In this document: positions 40,332 to 49,995 of the stretch, in pieces
Layout: each line of letters begins with the position of its first letter
Numbering within the stretch: the stretch's first letter is position 1
Assembly: GCA_965279285.1 (NCBI GenBank)
Contig: OZ257148.1
Coordinates: 992,001 to 1,056,000 of the forward strand
Direction of reading: 5' to 3'
Length of the DNA: 64,000 nucleotides
Source of the DNA: G965279335 sp965279285
Lineage (GTDB): Bacteria > Pseudomonadota > Gammaproteobacteria > DSM-16500
Translations under genes and position numbers: made by a program
The notes under the pieces: model-generated
Seen by the model: only the letters and a program-made list of their open reading frames with translations
Databases searched by the model: none
What the model was told of the DNA's origin: nothing

Positions 40332-40636
40332 CGTGGCATAATTGCGTCCAGGAGAAATTTATCCGGGATTTTTGCTGGTTAGTTGAATTATTTGCGACGG
40401 AACCTTATCGGCGTCCTCATTTATTATCCAGGTGCACATTGATGAAATGTCATGTGGTTGAAAAGATTTATCATTTACAAGAATAATCATGTAGCTTAAT
40501 ATTAAGGAACATTTTCACTAGCTTTTTGTAGTTCCTTAATAAAATAATTAATAATTTAAATATTTTCTAAATCATAAAAGCAAAAGACAATTGATTAAGT
40601 TATTCAATTTCAACTTATATACAAAGGATGGTTAAT

Positions 40637-42613
40637 ATGCTAATAATGGTTTCAAGACAAGAGCTTCTACAATATGCAGAACAACATCGAGCTAACATTG
40701 AACACGCAAGAGGTTCATTGATAGAATATTTGTCTTACACTTACAAAATTCCACGCGAAGAAGTAACCGCTGAAATAGATCCACAAATAATATTTAGCGA
40801 TGCAAAAACTGATGATCTATCATATGGTGATTTTTCTTATATTTCAGCGCCAAATATTGATTTTTCAAAAACTAATTTAATAGGTTCAAAATGGCAATGG
40901 ACAAAATTAAATTCAGCAAAATTTTCTTTTCAGAATAACAAGGCACTTGTAAAAGAAATTGATTTCCTTGGCTCAGATTTATCAAACGCTTCATTTCAAA
41001 GTTGTAATTTAAGTAAATGTAGCTTTCGTTTAGCTTGCCTGACAAATGTAAATTTTTCGGAGGCTGATCTTTCTGATACAATTTTGGAATTTTCTAATTT
41101 ACGCGAAGCTAACTTTGAACGAGCTAATTTGCAAAATTCCATAGTTACTTTTGAGCAACTGAAAACTACCGCGCTTACCAGTACTGCTCTTGAATATCTT
41201 TCTGAAGTTGAAAAAGACTTGGCACCTAGGAATTTATTTAATGTAGGGTTAAGCGAAGCCAATTACATTATTAAGCATCGCTCTCAAGCTGTCTATTATA
41301 GTATTTCGAGGAGATCTGGTCTTTATGCTAAAAATCTTAATGTTGCTTTAGAAAAGGAAATTGAGATTTTTCTAAACGAGATAATGAAAATTGCATATGA
41401 TTATAGTCAGCAATTAGCCGAAGCTTGGTTAAACCATTTGGTGGCTAAATTTGATCAAGTTAATAAAAATATAAGAGATCAGATAGCTTTAAAAACTTCT
41501 GTTAATCTTGCACAGGCTATGAGGATTGCTCAAGCACGCCGTGAAGCAATAGAAGCCATACAACAGGAACAGGAGAAAATCTGGAGAGAAGCTAAAGAAG
41601 AACAACAGTCTTTAAGGCGGCAGGCAGAGGTACGTGAATTTTTAAAAACTATGAAAATTCATTTACCTACCATTGAAGATAAAAAACAATATTATGTTAA
41701 ACAAACTAGTAATGTGAATATGACGCCAATAACACATGCAACCGCAAGAGGTATTGGAAAACTATTTACACAGGAAACTAAGAAGGATTTAGTCATAACT
41801 AGCAGTTTGCGTACACCTCAAACAACAGCAGAGCTGTTTTATGATAGATTAAAAGCTGGTAGTAATTTATCTTTATATCGTAATAAAGATGCAATTAAAG
41901 AAATAAAAGATGCATATGATAATGCCTTATCAAATAACAATACTGAAGCGGAGATAGTAAATAAGATAGCGCAAGTAGTATCAAATCAAATCGCTCAGAA
42001 CGTATTTGTTTCTAATCATTTGCAAGGAACATCAATTGATGTAAGCATAAAAGGGTGGGGTGCAAGTGATCATACCGTGTTTGAAAAAATTATCTTACAA
42101 ATAGATGGATTGCAATTAATTGATGAAACTGATACGCGTTTTCCTCATTGGCATGTAACAGTTAAAGATACGGAAAAATTGATTGAAGTTTTAAAAAAAT
42201 TAAATATAGATTTAAATGTTGACAACAAATCTTTAAACACTATACCTACTCTTGGTAATAATAGAACTGGAATCTCACATTCTTCTCTTACATTGTTTTC
42301 ACCTTTAGAAAAAGCCATTACCGAAACTTTTGTTAATATAGAAAGTAAGGATTTTAAGTCCGAAAATACTGGAAAAAAACAGTCAAAAGATAAAATTATT
42401 GGTTCATCCATTATATTTCCATCACTATCTATATATGAATTATCCAGTGCTGTTAATGTATATCAACGTCGACAAGCATATTCATCACCTTCTCTGGTAC
42501 GATATGGTTTGGGAGCATTGATTGCATTTAGCACAATCTTTATTGGATATAAGATTTTTACAAAAAACACTTCTGCTAATGAAACGACAGCTGTTAACAA
42601 ATTAAGTCTATAA
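40637..42613 (+). CDS. Pentapeptide-repeat protein with M15 peptidase-like domain and C-terminal membrane anchor
   Basis: The product is about 658 residues. Pentapeptide repeats (DFSKTNLIGSKW, DLSNASFQSCNLSKCSF, NLREANFERANL) cover about residues 70-170; a long charged coiled coil follows (about 235-345). Residues 390-515 resemble zinc DD-peptidases of the M15 fold: SSLRTPQ, then SNHLQGTSIDVS (S-x-H-x-x-G-x-x-x-D) and PHWHV. One hydrophobic segment (ALIAFSTIFIGYKIF) lies near the C-terminus. Start 40637 places AAGGA eight bases upstream. I know no family with this order; its role is unclear, possibly cell-wall or host-directed. Confidence 0.65.
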   Translation: MLIMVSRQELLQYAEQHRANIEHARGSLIEYLSYTYKIPREEVTAEIDPQIIFSDAKTDDLSYGDFSYISAPNIDFSKTNLIGSKWQWTKLNSAKFSFQNNKALVKEIDFLGSDLSNASFQSCNLSKCSFRLACLTNVNFSEADLSDTILEFSNLREANFERANLQNSIVTFEQLKTTALTSTALEYLSEVEKDLAPRNLFNVGLSEANYIIKHRSQAVYYSISRRSGLYAKNLNVALEKEIEIFLNEIMKIAYDYSQQLAEAWLNHLVAKFDQVNKNIRDQIALKTSVNLAQAMRIAQARREAIEAIQQEQEKIWREAKEEQQSLRRQAEVREFLKTMKIHLPTIEDKKQYYVKQTSNVNMTPITHATARGIGKLFTQETKKDLVITSSLRTPQTTAELFYDRLKAGSNLSLYRNKDAIKEIKDAYDNALSNNNTEAEIVNKIAQVVSNQIAQNVFVSNHLQGTSIDVSIKGWGASDHTVFEKIILQIDGLQLIDETDTRFPHWHVTVKDTEKLIEVLKKLNIDLNVDNKSLNTIPTLGNNRTGISHSSLTLFSPLEKAITETFVNIESKDFKSENTGKKQSKDKIIGSSIIFPSLSIYELSSAVNVYQRRQAYSSPSLVRYGLGALIAFSTIFIGYKIFTKNTSANETTAVNKLSL

Positions 42614-42744
42614 AAAACAATGGTTACATGTAAGTTTCTTAGAACTTACACCTATTAATCTTAAGTGTGACCAAATGGAATTTTGTGTCTAAGCAACGGG
42701 TTACGATAAAAATATTGATATTTTACATTGTATATTGATTACAA

Positions 42745-42927
42745 TTGTCGAAGCTGATGCAATATATCAAAGGAAAAAGTGGCAGAAAGATTATGATGGA
42801 GCTTGAGCATTTACGGAAACGGTATGGGGGCCAACATATATGGGTGATAGGTTATTTTGCAGTGACGGTAGGTAATTTAAACGAGCAGCAAGTGCAGGAA
42901 TATGTTAATTATACCACAATTTATTAA
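42745..42927 (+). pseudogene. IS200/IS605-type (Y1) transposase remnant
   Basis: The 60-codon frame reads LMQYIKGKSGRKIMMELEHL, RKRYGGQHIWVIGYFAVTVG and QVQEYVNY, the C-terminal half of a Y1 transposase with its catalytic tyrosine region. The N-terminal half with the HUH motif is missing. Confidence 0.75.
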
Positions 42928-43022
42928 CTTATTATAAATACTAGTTTTTTTCTAAAAATCTTTCAACAAATAGCTATGACTTTTTTCAAGCCCCTTAACT
43001 AATCCAAAAAATTAAAATAACA

Positions 43023-43316
43023 TTAAGCAGCTTCATCAAATGGTTTGACTTTGATTTTGTTGCTTTGTTTGCTAATTAACCAGGTATCGTACTGAGCCTG
43101 TATAGTGATCCACATCTCAATACTAGTACTAAAAAATTTAGATAGCCGTAATGCCATCTCAGGGCTGATTCCCGCATGCCCATTCAGAAGGCGAGACAAA
43201 GCGGTGCGAGATACCCCTAATCTTTCGGCTGCTTCTGTCACGCTCATGCCCGTAGCATCAATTAATGCATCTTTAACAATTTCTCCCGGATGTAGGGGAT
43301 TATGTATAATAGCCAT
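43023..43316 (-). CDS. higA: HigA-type antitoxin
   Basis: The 97-residue protein begins NPLHPGEIVKDALIDATGMS and contains the helix-turn-helix EAAERLGVSRTALSRLLNGH, then ISPEMALRLSKFFSTSIEMW, the VapI/HigA pattern. It neutralises HigB and represses the operon. It lies 18 bp downstream of higB, the toxin-first order that is typical of higBA. Confidence 0.9.
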   Translation of the reverse strand: MAIIHNPLHPGEIVKDALIDATGMSVTEAAERLGVSRTALSRLLNGHAGISPEMALRLSKFFSTSIEMWITIQAQYDTWLISKQSNKIKVKPFDEAA

Positions 43317-43334
43317 TGTTTTTTTCTCCCGGTA

Positions 43335-43613
43335 TTAGTCATAATCAATATAGTTAACATTGATTACATTCGTGCTATCAAATTTGAAAATAACACGCCA
43401 ATTTCCATTAACAGTTACCGAGTAAAAACCTTTCAAATTACCCGCTAATTTGTGAAATTTCATGCCTGGTGTATTCATATCATCAGGGCTTGATGCAGCA
43501 TTCAGTCGTTGTAAGATTATTTTTAGCCGTTTTTCATGGTTAGCAGTAATGCCTGACTTATTGCCAGTATCAAAAAAAATCTTTAATCCCTTATGATTCC
43601 ATGACTTGATCAT
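43335..43613 (-). CDS. higB: HigB-type mRNA interferase toxin
   Basis: The 92-residue RelE-superfamily toxin has HKGLKIFFDTGNKSGI, then LKIILQRLNAASSPDDMNTP, FHKLAGNLKGFYSVTVNGNW and RVIFKFD, all standard HigB features. It cleaves mRNA on the ribosome when HigA is degraded. Located in the island, it may help stabilise it. A perfect palindrome directly upstream is the likely HigA operator. Confidence 0.9.
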   Translation of the reverse strand: MIKSWNHKGLKIFFDTGNKSGITANHEKRLKIILQRLNAASSPDDMNTPGMKFHKLAGNLKGFYSVTVNGNWRVIFKFDSTNVINVNYIDYD

Positions 43614-43615
43614 AC

Positions 43616-43639
43616 GTTAAGTGTAACGTATCACTTAAC
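43616..43639 (-). promoter_or_regulatory. higBA operator/promoter
   Basis: GTTAAGTG-TAACGTAT-CACTTAAC is a perfect 8-bp inverted repeat two bases upstream of the higB start. Read on the minus strand it overlaps a promoter-like TTGTAA-17 bp-TACACT, so HigA bound here would block transcription. Confidence 0.65.
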
Positions 43640-43958
43640 AAATTACAAGTTACAATATAATTAATTGTTGTGGTAGGTAATCGTAATTTCGGAAGACTAA
43701 CACCCGCAATTTCAAAGGTTGGTTAAGCTGATCATGTTTTTCAATTTCATTTAGTAAATCAGTATTTGTAAAACTTTTCATGTCTTTTTTGATACTAACA
43801 ATCCTGTAGAGGTTGGTATCCGCTAATTTAACCACCCACTACCAATCTAACCTATTTTAATTCACACTTGCTATCAACAATGACTACCAATTTTATAAGG
43901 AAGTAATTTTTCATAGTCATCTTTGATATTCCGCCCAAATTAATCTATATTATAGGGT

Positions 43959-44053
43959 GACGGATAAGTCCTGTTACGTGCCTCAGAGTAGAGCCGCCCT
44001 ATGGATGACTTGATGATACTGAGGAATTGACCGTACCAGGGGCCGTCTTTTTT
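43959..44053 (+). ncRNA. Candidate structured RNA with terminator
   Basis: Four nested helices close in order: GACGG/CCGTC, CCTG/CAGG, TACG/CGTA and CCTCAG/CTGAGG, followed directly by seven T residues at 44048-44054. The segment contains no plausible ORF. It lies just downstream (in the genome) of the convergent integrase gene. I cannot match it to a known RNA family. Confidence 0.5.
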
Positions 44054-44121
44054 ATGTCTGCTTTTCGGTAATAATTTTGTGATAATGGGCATTTAGAAAA
44101 GTAAACATGCTATTTCAAGCT

Positions 44122-45357
44122 TTAAATTGTTTCGAGCGTTGAAAAATTTGCTACTAGTTTTTCAACCGCATTTGCTTTATGTTCCGGAGCTAAATGTGCA
44201 TAACGTAGCGTCATTGTCATATCACTATGCCCTAATAGTTCTCTCACTGTGTTTAAGTCTACAGCAGACATAACAAGTCTCGATGCAAAATGATGACGTA
44301 AATCATGCCAGCGAAAATTTTTAATGTTAGCTGATTTTAATATTCCTTCCCAACCTTTTTTTATGTTGTCAAAGCGCTCACCATTTTTGTTTGTAAAAAC
44401 AAGTTCAGTTTGATTGTGTTGTTTATGCCAGGCTTTTAATACATTTAGTGCTTCAGAATTTAATGGAATATGGCGTGTTTTTCCAATTTTTGCATAAGCA
44501 CCTTCAATTGTAAGTAAGGCGTGCTCAAAGCTAACATTTTCCCATTTTAGGCTGAAAATTTCGCCGCGACGTAAGCCTGTGTTGATTGATAAAAGAATCA
44601 TTGGACGTAGATGATCAGCAAATGAAAATTGTTTTAGTTCAGGTAATAGATCATATTCTCGGTCTTTTCGCCATTGATTTGCGCTGTCACGATTGGTTTT
44701 AATGACTGCTTCTCTAGCAAGCATTGTTTCGCATAATTTTTTTTCTTCTTCCACAGATAGGAATCTTACTTTGGTGCTTCGGTCTCTTTTGAAAAGCTTG
44801 AGCTTTTCTAAAGGATGTTTGTCAATTAATCCCCATAAAACATCTTTAGATAGGGCGGCTTTAAATGTGGAAATATCTCGATTGATAGTTTCGGTTGAGC
44901 GACCGCTTTTTAGTCGTTGAGTTCGCCATTGGTCAGCAAAGGATGGAATGAAGTCAACTAATGGTTTGTCGCCAAAAGGTTTGGTAAAGCACCGATTAAT
45001 GTGCGCGAGAGTTTTTTCGCCCGATTTTCTATGTGCAATCACCCAGGGTTTGTAGTGATCGTTGATAAAATCTTTTAACGTAAATTTTTTTATATCTTTA
45101 ACTTTGTTTCGAGGATCTATTCCTTTCGCAGCTTCTCCAAGAATCGCAAGCGCTTTATCTCGGGCTTGAGAGGGTGTTAGTACACCTATTTTTCCTATGT
45201 TGATACGTTTCCCACGTTCAAACTCACATATGTATAATAATTTACCGCTAATATTTACTCGGATTAAAAACCAGTAAGTTTTTCATCTCGTACATCGTAA
45301 GGTTTGGTTCTGGGTTTTAACTGAGAAAGTAGTGTAGTGTTGATTACTGTTTTCATA
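44122..45357 (-). pseudogene. Tyrosine integrase of the island, one frameshift
   Basis: The catalytic half (44122-45042) is intact, with GLRRGEIFSLKW (Arg), HDLRHHFASRL (His-x-x-Arg) and LLGHSDMTMTLRYAHL (Tyr). Upstream in frame come FINDHYKPWVIAHRKS and LYICEFERGKRINIGKIG, and the natural start at 45357 reads MKTVINTTLLSQLKPRTKPY then LTGF before a TAA. One missing T in the run GGTTTTTAATCC near 45270 accounts for the break. The full-length protein would be about 411 residues of the arm-binding (DUF4102-like) integrase type. The error could be a real mutation or a sequencing slip. Confidence 0.85.
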
Positions 45358-45378
45358 GATAAATCCTTTTAACAAAAA

Positions 45379-45398
45379 CTGAAGTGCAAATGAAGTGC
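45379..45398. repeat. Paired GAAGTGC repeat upstream of the integrase
   Basis: The 20-base sequence CTGAAGTGCAAATGAAGTGC is identical to 26686-26705 beside attL. It may be an arm-type binding site of the integrase. Confidence 0.45.
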
Positions 45399-45725
45399 AT
45401 TTGTATTGTATTTAGGGGGCTTAAATTGATCAACTGTAAATAAAGTATTTTTTGTAAGATGTTGAAAATAAAAATAAATATGGTTATAATTGTTTTTGGC
45501 GATTTAGAGAAGATTACTTAATAATAATTTTGATTATGTAATACTTAGAGCCAGATGGGTGACTGGTGTGGATCAGTAAAGATCCAACGCCTTAAATTGA
45601 GAAGATAGGTGTGTATATCAGTTAACGTTGTATGGCATTGCTATTATTTATTAATGCGACTATTTATAGATCGTTTAAGAGCTTTATTTTTTGTTGACTT
45701 GGGAGGGCTAATGGGTGCCCCCTTT
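45399..45725. other. 327-bp gap, no gene seen
   Basis: AT-rich spacer between the integrase and the F-box-like gene. A small hairpin (GGATC...GATCC near 45577) is the only structure noticed. A frame on the plus strand at 45609-45863 is mostly antisense to the F-box-like gene. Confidence 0.35.
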
Positions 45726-47651
45726 TTATTCTACATTATCACGCACGCACTTCGATTGATTGTCTGGATGTTGGATAAGCTTTGCAATGCTGATGTTTTT
45801 GCTCGACATAAGTTTTCCAAAATCGTGGCGACGGCATCCTCCCCACCCCTCCCCGCCATGTAGCCATCCGCTGTAAGAACAATCGACCCAAGAATCAACC
45901 CCCAGACGCAATCCAGGAACGGAAGAAAGAGGATAATAATGATGACCACGCTGCCGACGATATTCTAAACTACGATTAAACTTCTCCGGACTGCCATCAC
46001 GAAGTAAATAAGCCAGCCCTTGAGCCTGCGCCATCGCATAATTTGTGGGCGCATGCGTATTAATAGAACCAATGACCTGATCGTAAAAAAAATCATCCTT
46101 ACGTGCATCATAATAGTACTCATCATCACCCATCTGCAAGGCAGACTGAAGCAGCCTAGCATTCCAATGTTTGCCGCTTTCTATGATTCCTTTAGGTTCC
46201 AAATATTCTTTAAACTCTTTAATTGCAGCCGTTAGTTTAGCATCATTCACAGACGTAGAAGCAGTAATAGCATTTCTGACTTTACGCAGCTCTATTATAT
46301 CTTTTGCGTGTCTTTTTTCTTCTTCCGCTTCCCATCCTTCAGGTAATTGTGCATCTTTCTGTTTCCTGATATGGGTTTCACCTTCTGGCAATTGTCTTAA
46401 TTCGCCCATAATCATTTCTGCCATCCCTTCATCTGGATGAGTTTCGCGGCTGACATCTTCTGCACCAAGAGCAATTTGAAGTGCAGTGCCTTTAATTCGA
46501 TGGCCTGAGTATACATAACTACTGTGGCCTCTTTTAGCCGTTTCAGCTAAAAGTGCTTTGCATGCTTCTATTTGCGGCCACTTCAATTTATTATTGGCGA
46601 GGACACCATTTTTATTTAAATCCTTTTCATCAAAAAGTTTAGCAATCTCAACTGTGAGCCCTAGATTCTCAAAGGTGTGTTCTTTTCCATTAATGCAATA
46701 AACCAAGCCATTATTTTTTTTATATAAACGTAAGCAGTTGGCATCTGAATTTTGCATATTTTTTTCATCAGGCATTAAAAAAAGATCACATCCAACCATG
46801 CCTTTCATTGTTAAAAGACAGCGATTATTTTTGGGTTGCGTGTACTTATTTCTATCTGTAATTCCTAAAATAAGCGGTCGTAATGCTTTAAAATTTTCTT
46901 TTGTAAAATTAGCCGGAATTTCTATCTTTTGATCGGATTTTTTGTCTTTTTCATCAGCGTGAATTGATTTTTTTATTTCATTTAATTCAGCAAGTGTAAT
47001 CGGTCTATCTTTAACAGAACATTTGTCATCTGATGTCGTTAAAGAATATTTTAGGCCATTACCTGCTTTTTCGACATAGATAACATCTTTTTCAGGCGAG
47101 TCTGGCATTTTTGCTTCGGCTGTCACTAACTGGAATCGATAATGCCATTTGATGAATTCTTCTGCGTGATCTTTATCAGCATCATCAACATATTGTAATA
47201 GTTTTAGTAATAGTGTCTGTTTTTCTTTAAACTCATCTCTCATTTGATTTTGAAATAATCGATTTGTTTCTCTGCACATTCGATTAGCCACATTCACATC
47301 GCGGGGCTCCAGATAACTTGAAATAGATCCGAACAAATCATTGGATAACTTAAATATTTTTGCATTATAACCGTTGGCTTGGGTGGCCTGCTTTTGTAAT
47401 TGGGTAGACTTGTTTTGTAATAATTCAACATCAAGATGAGAAGACAGCTCTCTTATCGGTTTTAGAGCTTTACTTTTTTTGCCTGGTAATTGGGTGAGTG
47501 GCGATTCTAGTTCAGAGATCAGCGCTCCTGTTATAGCAGCCATTGATGTCATGGATTTTCCATTCGATGCTGCAGCAGCAGCACCGCCGCCTGAACCTGC
47601 TATGGTATTATCCGATGGTTGACTAAATTTCGAATCACGACCTGAATTCAT
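45726..47651 (-). CDS. F-box-like protein of a paralogous effector-like family
   Basis: The 641-residue protein opens MNSGRDSKFSQPSDN, then a low-complexity Gly/Ala stretch. An F-box-like motif (FKLSNDLFGSISSYLEPRDV followed by RMCRETNRLF) lies at about 98-135. A repeat-like segment near residue 390 (GHRIKGTALQIALGAEDVS) is shared with the proteins at 47851 and 53593. The C-terminus in this frame is ...KCVRDNVE, but the +1 frame over the last 70 codons ends CVIM, a CaaX box. F-box proteins of intracellular bacteria recruit host SCF ubiquitin ligases; that role here is inferred. It is divergent from a paralogue at 47851. Confidence 0.7.
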   Translation of the reverse strand: MNSGRDSKFSQPSDNTIAGSGGGAAAAASNGKSMTSMAAITGALISELESPLTQLPGKKSKALKPIRELSSHLDVELLQNKSTQLQKQATQANGYNAKIFKLSNDLFGSISSYLEPRDVNVANRMCRETNRLFQNQMRDEFKEKQTLLLKLLQYVDDADKDHAEEFIKWHYRFQLVTAEAKMPDSPEKDVIYVEKAGNGLKYSLTTSDDKCSVKDRPITLAELNEIKKSIHADEKDKKSDQKIEIPANFTKENFKALRPLILGITDRNKYTQPKNNRCLLTMKGMVGCDLFLMPDEKNMQNSDANCLRLYKKNNGLVYCINGKEHTFENLGLTVEIAKLFDEKDLNKNGVLANNKLKWPQIEACKALLAETAKRGHSSYVYSGHRIKGTALQIALGAEDVSRETHPDEGMAEMIMGELRQLPEGETHIRKQKDAQLPEGWEAEEEKRHAKDIIELRKVRNAITASTSVNDAKLTAAIKEFKEYLEPKGIIESGKHWNARLLQSALQMGDDEYYYDARKDDFFYDQVIGSINTHAPTNYAMAQAQGLAYLLRDGSPEKFNRSLEYRRQRGHHYYPLSSVPGLRLGVDSWVDCSYSGWLHGGEGWGGCRRHDFGKLMSSKNISIAKLIQHPDNQSKCVRDNVE

Positions 47652-47850
47652 ATAGGGGGATCTCTCGTTAATGTATATAAAGTAATCTCAATGTGCATTA
47701 TGGGAGCATTATATTAACACAATATTAAAATAAATGGATGAAAGCCCTCTATTTTATCAAATTTTGACATTTCACCTTAATATTATATTAATATATTGAG
47801 CTTATAATCTGTATGAGAATAGTATTCATACACGAATGAAAGGTTAAAGC

Positions 47851-48780
47851 ATGAGTTCAGGTCGCGATTCAAAATCATATAGCACCACATCCGATGATGC
47901 TATACGGGTAGTGCTAACTGAAGGGCAAACCAATATCTTGCCTGATGCATCTCGTATAGAAAAAATAACGAATAACAGAGCAGCACTTTCATCTTACCAA
48001 GCAGATCGTAATAAAAAACCAAAATCGTTAACCGCTCCAATTGAACAAACAGCAGCTGGAAACATGCCTGCAGCCCATGATAATAAAGATATTGCGCAAG
48101 CAGAAGATAACCCTGATATGAAGTTAACCACCACTTCAACTACGCGATTAAAAAAAACACCTGTGCCTACTGTTATCCTAAGTGTCCCTACTTGGTGGGT
48201 AAAATTTTATGACATTCCTGGCATTGATCAATTGCCAAATGTGCTTCAATATCTTTGCCTAGCCTACGCTGATTATTTACCTGAAGAAAAGATGATATAT
48301 CAATATCCTGATCCTACCACGATAAATAAAGCACCTTTCTTTACCCGATACATTTCACAAATACAGTATCGTCTTGAGCAAGCAGCAAATGATTTTTTGC
48401 GTGAAGGTAATATAGATAAGGCTCTTGCTTTAATCGAACAGAATGACAAAGTTATCAATATAGAAACACAAGGCACAGATCGTTTTGGAAGGTGTATTAA
48501 AGGAAGATCACTACTACAAATGGCAGCAATGGGTGGTGACGTAAACCTTCGTGAAAAGAAAGCAAAAGAAAAAAAAGATCATGGCGCATTAGAATTATTC
48601 ATAAAAGCAGCAAAGCTAACCAAAGATGAAGTTGCAGCTCAAGCAAAATGCCAATCTGAAATTGATAAGTTAAGAAACGATTTAATTCGAATTGTCTCTA
48701 ACGAAGTGATTACTTGCGGCTATATTCTTGACACCCACATTTATGATGCATTTGGCAATTGGTTTACAGATAATTCTTAA
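47851..48780 (+). CDS. Effector-like protein, paralogue of the neighbouring F-box-like gene, probably truncated
   Basis: The 309-residue frame starts MSSGRDSKSYSTTSDD, nearly the same N-terminus as the divergent gene at 47651. It shares the helical pair and GRCIKGRSLLQMAAMGGDVN (about 208-227) with that family. No F-box is obvious. The frame ends at 48780 (NWFTDNS), but the next frame remains similar to family C-termini for another 360 bases, so a frameshift near 48730-48780 has probably shortened it. ATGAAAGG lies before the start. Confidence 0.6.
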   Translation: MSSGRDSKSYSTTSDDAIRVVLTEGQTNILPDASRIEKITNNRAALSSYQADRNKKPKSLTAPIEQTAAGNMPAAHDNKDIAQAEDNPDMKLTTTSTTRLKKTPVPTVILSVPTWWVKFYDIPGIDQLPNVLQYLCLAYADYLPEEKMIYQYPDPTTINKAPFFTRYISQIQYRLEQAANDFLREGNIDKALALIEQNDKVINIETQGTDRFGRCIKGRSLLQMAAMGGDVNLREKKAKEKKDHGALELFIKAAKLTKDEVAAQAKCQSEIDKLRNDLIRIVSNEVITCGYILDTHIYDAFGNWFTDNS

Positions 48781-49145
48781 GCGTTTTGGTGGTTGGTCGA
48801 GCTTAATAAGCGATTTAGTCTGGGTAAATGGCTATGGTTCGCTACAGTACGTAGCATCTGCATGCGATGCTCATATACACCGAAAAGGTATTGGTTCTGT
48901 TGTTGATTCTGGCGTCGTCCCGGCACGTACTTTAAAAAATTCTGACGGTTCTACTTACTTTTCCCCTGTTTCTAGGCTAGGTCTTGATTTTTATTTAGGT
49001 TATTATGGCGGGGTGTGCGCCGGGGCAGGGCAGGGGTCTCCGGGGACGGGACAGCTTCGACGTTGGAACACTTGTGTCGAGCAAAAACATCAGCGTTGCA
49101 AAACTTATGCAACGTCCCAGCCCACAATCGAAAGCCGGCTGTTAA
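48728..49145 (+). pseudogene. Out-of-frame C-terminal part of the gene at 47851
   Basis: This frame continues the preceding gene: GGWSSLISDLVWVNGYGS and RLGLDFYLGYYGG correspond to GLRLGVDSW in the F-box-like protein and GLGFDFALG in the protein at 53593. The DNA from about 49070 (TGTCGAGCAAAAACATCAGC) is nearly identical to the end of the F-box-like gene. In one frame the end reads SSKNISVAKLMQRP...KAGC. At least two frameshifts are needed. Confidence 0.6.
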
Positions 49146-49379
49146 ATAAATGTAGATGGAAGTAACCTCGCTGCAATTGCAGCTGGCGGAAGTTCCCAAC
49201 ATGTACTAATAAACCGGCTTAGTAATTCTTCGTAGCACCCAATGCTGACGCATCAGTAATAAAAAACCCTTCAATTTTTATATGAACAATAAAATTGCAT
49301 TGTTTTTCCGCCTTACTTCAAAATAAGATTGATTTTAAAAGTTAAAACGCATTCATCGCATGCCGGTAATAGAATCTTC

Positions 49380-49639
49380 AATGGCTTCTTTTTTTCGCGC
49401 GCCTAAATTTAAGATTGATGGCAGCACCTGTTAATACTCTATTCATTTTGGCGAACTGTTTGTTCTTCTTCAAATGTTTGATAGGATCGTTTATTATTAA
49501 TTGCTTGAGTTCGATGAATGATACTCGCCTCAATAGTTTTAATTGTTGAGCGGATTTGTTTTTGGGAGTATGAAATTTTTGCTTTTGTATCAGCACGATA
49601 AATACGATGTGTAATAGGTGATTTTCTATTAATTTGCAT
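49380..49639 (-). pseudogene. Remnant of an unknown gene, first copy
   Basis: A frame starting MQINRKSPITHRIYRADTKA runs to a stop near 49439, and a second frame continues into LGARKKEAIEDSI. The latter is repeated in the remnant at 51882-52150. It belongs to a duplicated module with the LRR genes. Confidence 0.4.
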
Positions 49640-49767
49640 GAATAATCCTTTATCATTTGGTGATTTTTGGTATTATATTACATTATTCTGCATCACGACA
49701 AAAATATTTGGGCTTTATTCTAAGTTGTTAATTATTAATAGGCTTTATGCTCATGCCTCAGAGCTGG

Positions 49768-49960
49768 GTCATATGAACTTAGACAAATTCTTTGATACAC
49801 GTTTTTTAAGCGCCATGTGCAAACAGGATTCTCTGTTGCTCCTGCAAACAAACCCACTGTTACACAGATTGCGGACGAAGCAAAACATCAAACCCATGGA
49901 GCAAAAGCAAGTGCAGCGACTGCGGCACAACCACCATTGACAGTGAAATTTGGAAAGTAA
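49768..49960 (+). pseudogene. C-terminal fragment of an LRR-protein paralogue
   Basis: The DNA matches the last 190 bases of the LRR gene that follows: MNLDKFFDTRF then, after a frameshift, DEAKHQTHGAKASAATAAQP and a stop at 49958. The LRR domain itself is missing. Confidence 0.7.
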
Positions 49961-49995
49961 ATCATTTTTTTAACAGCTCACAAAAGGAATCCGTT

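Noticed and set aside
43650..43835. 61-residue minus-strand ORF upstream of higBA
   Set aside because: GTG start without a ribosome site, no recognisable motif, and it overlaps the probable higBA promoter region.
44011..44022. TGATGA and CTGA resembling C/D box motifs in the candidate RNA
   Set aside because: C/D guide RNAs are not expected in bacteria, and the two boxes are too close together; treated as coincidence.
45609..45863. 84-residue plus-strand ORF with hydrophobic segments
   Set aside because: More than half is antisense to the F-box-like gene's conserved 3' end and it lacks a ribosome site.
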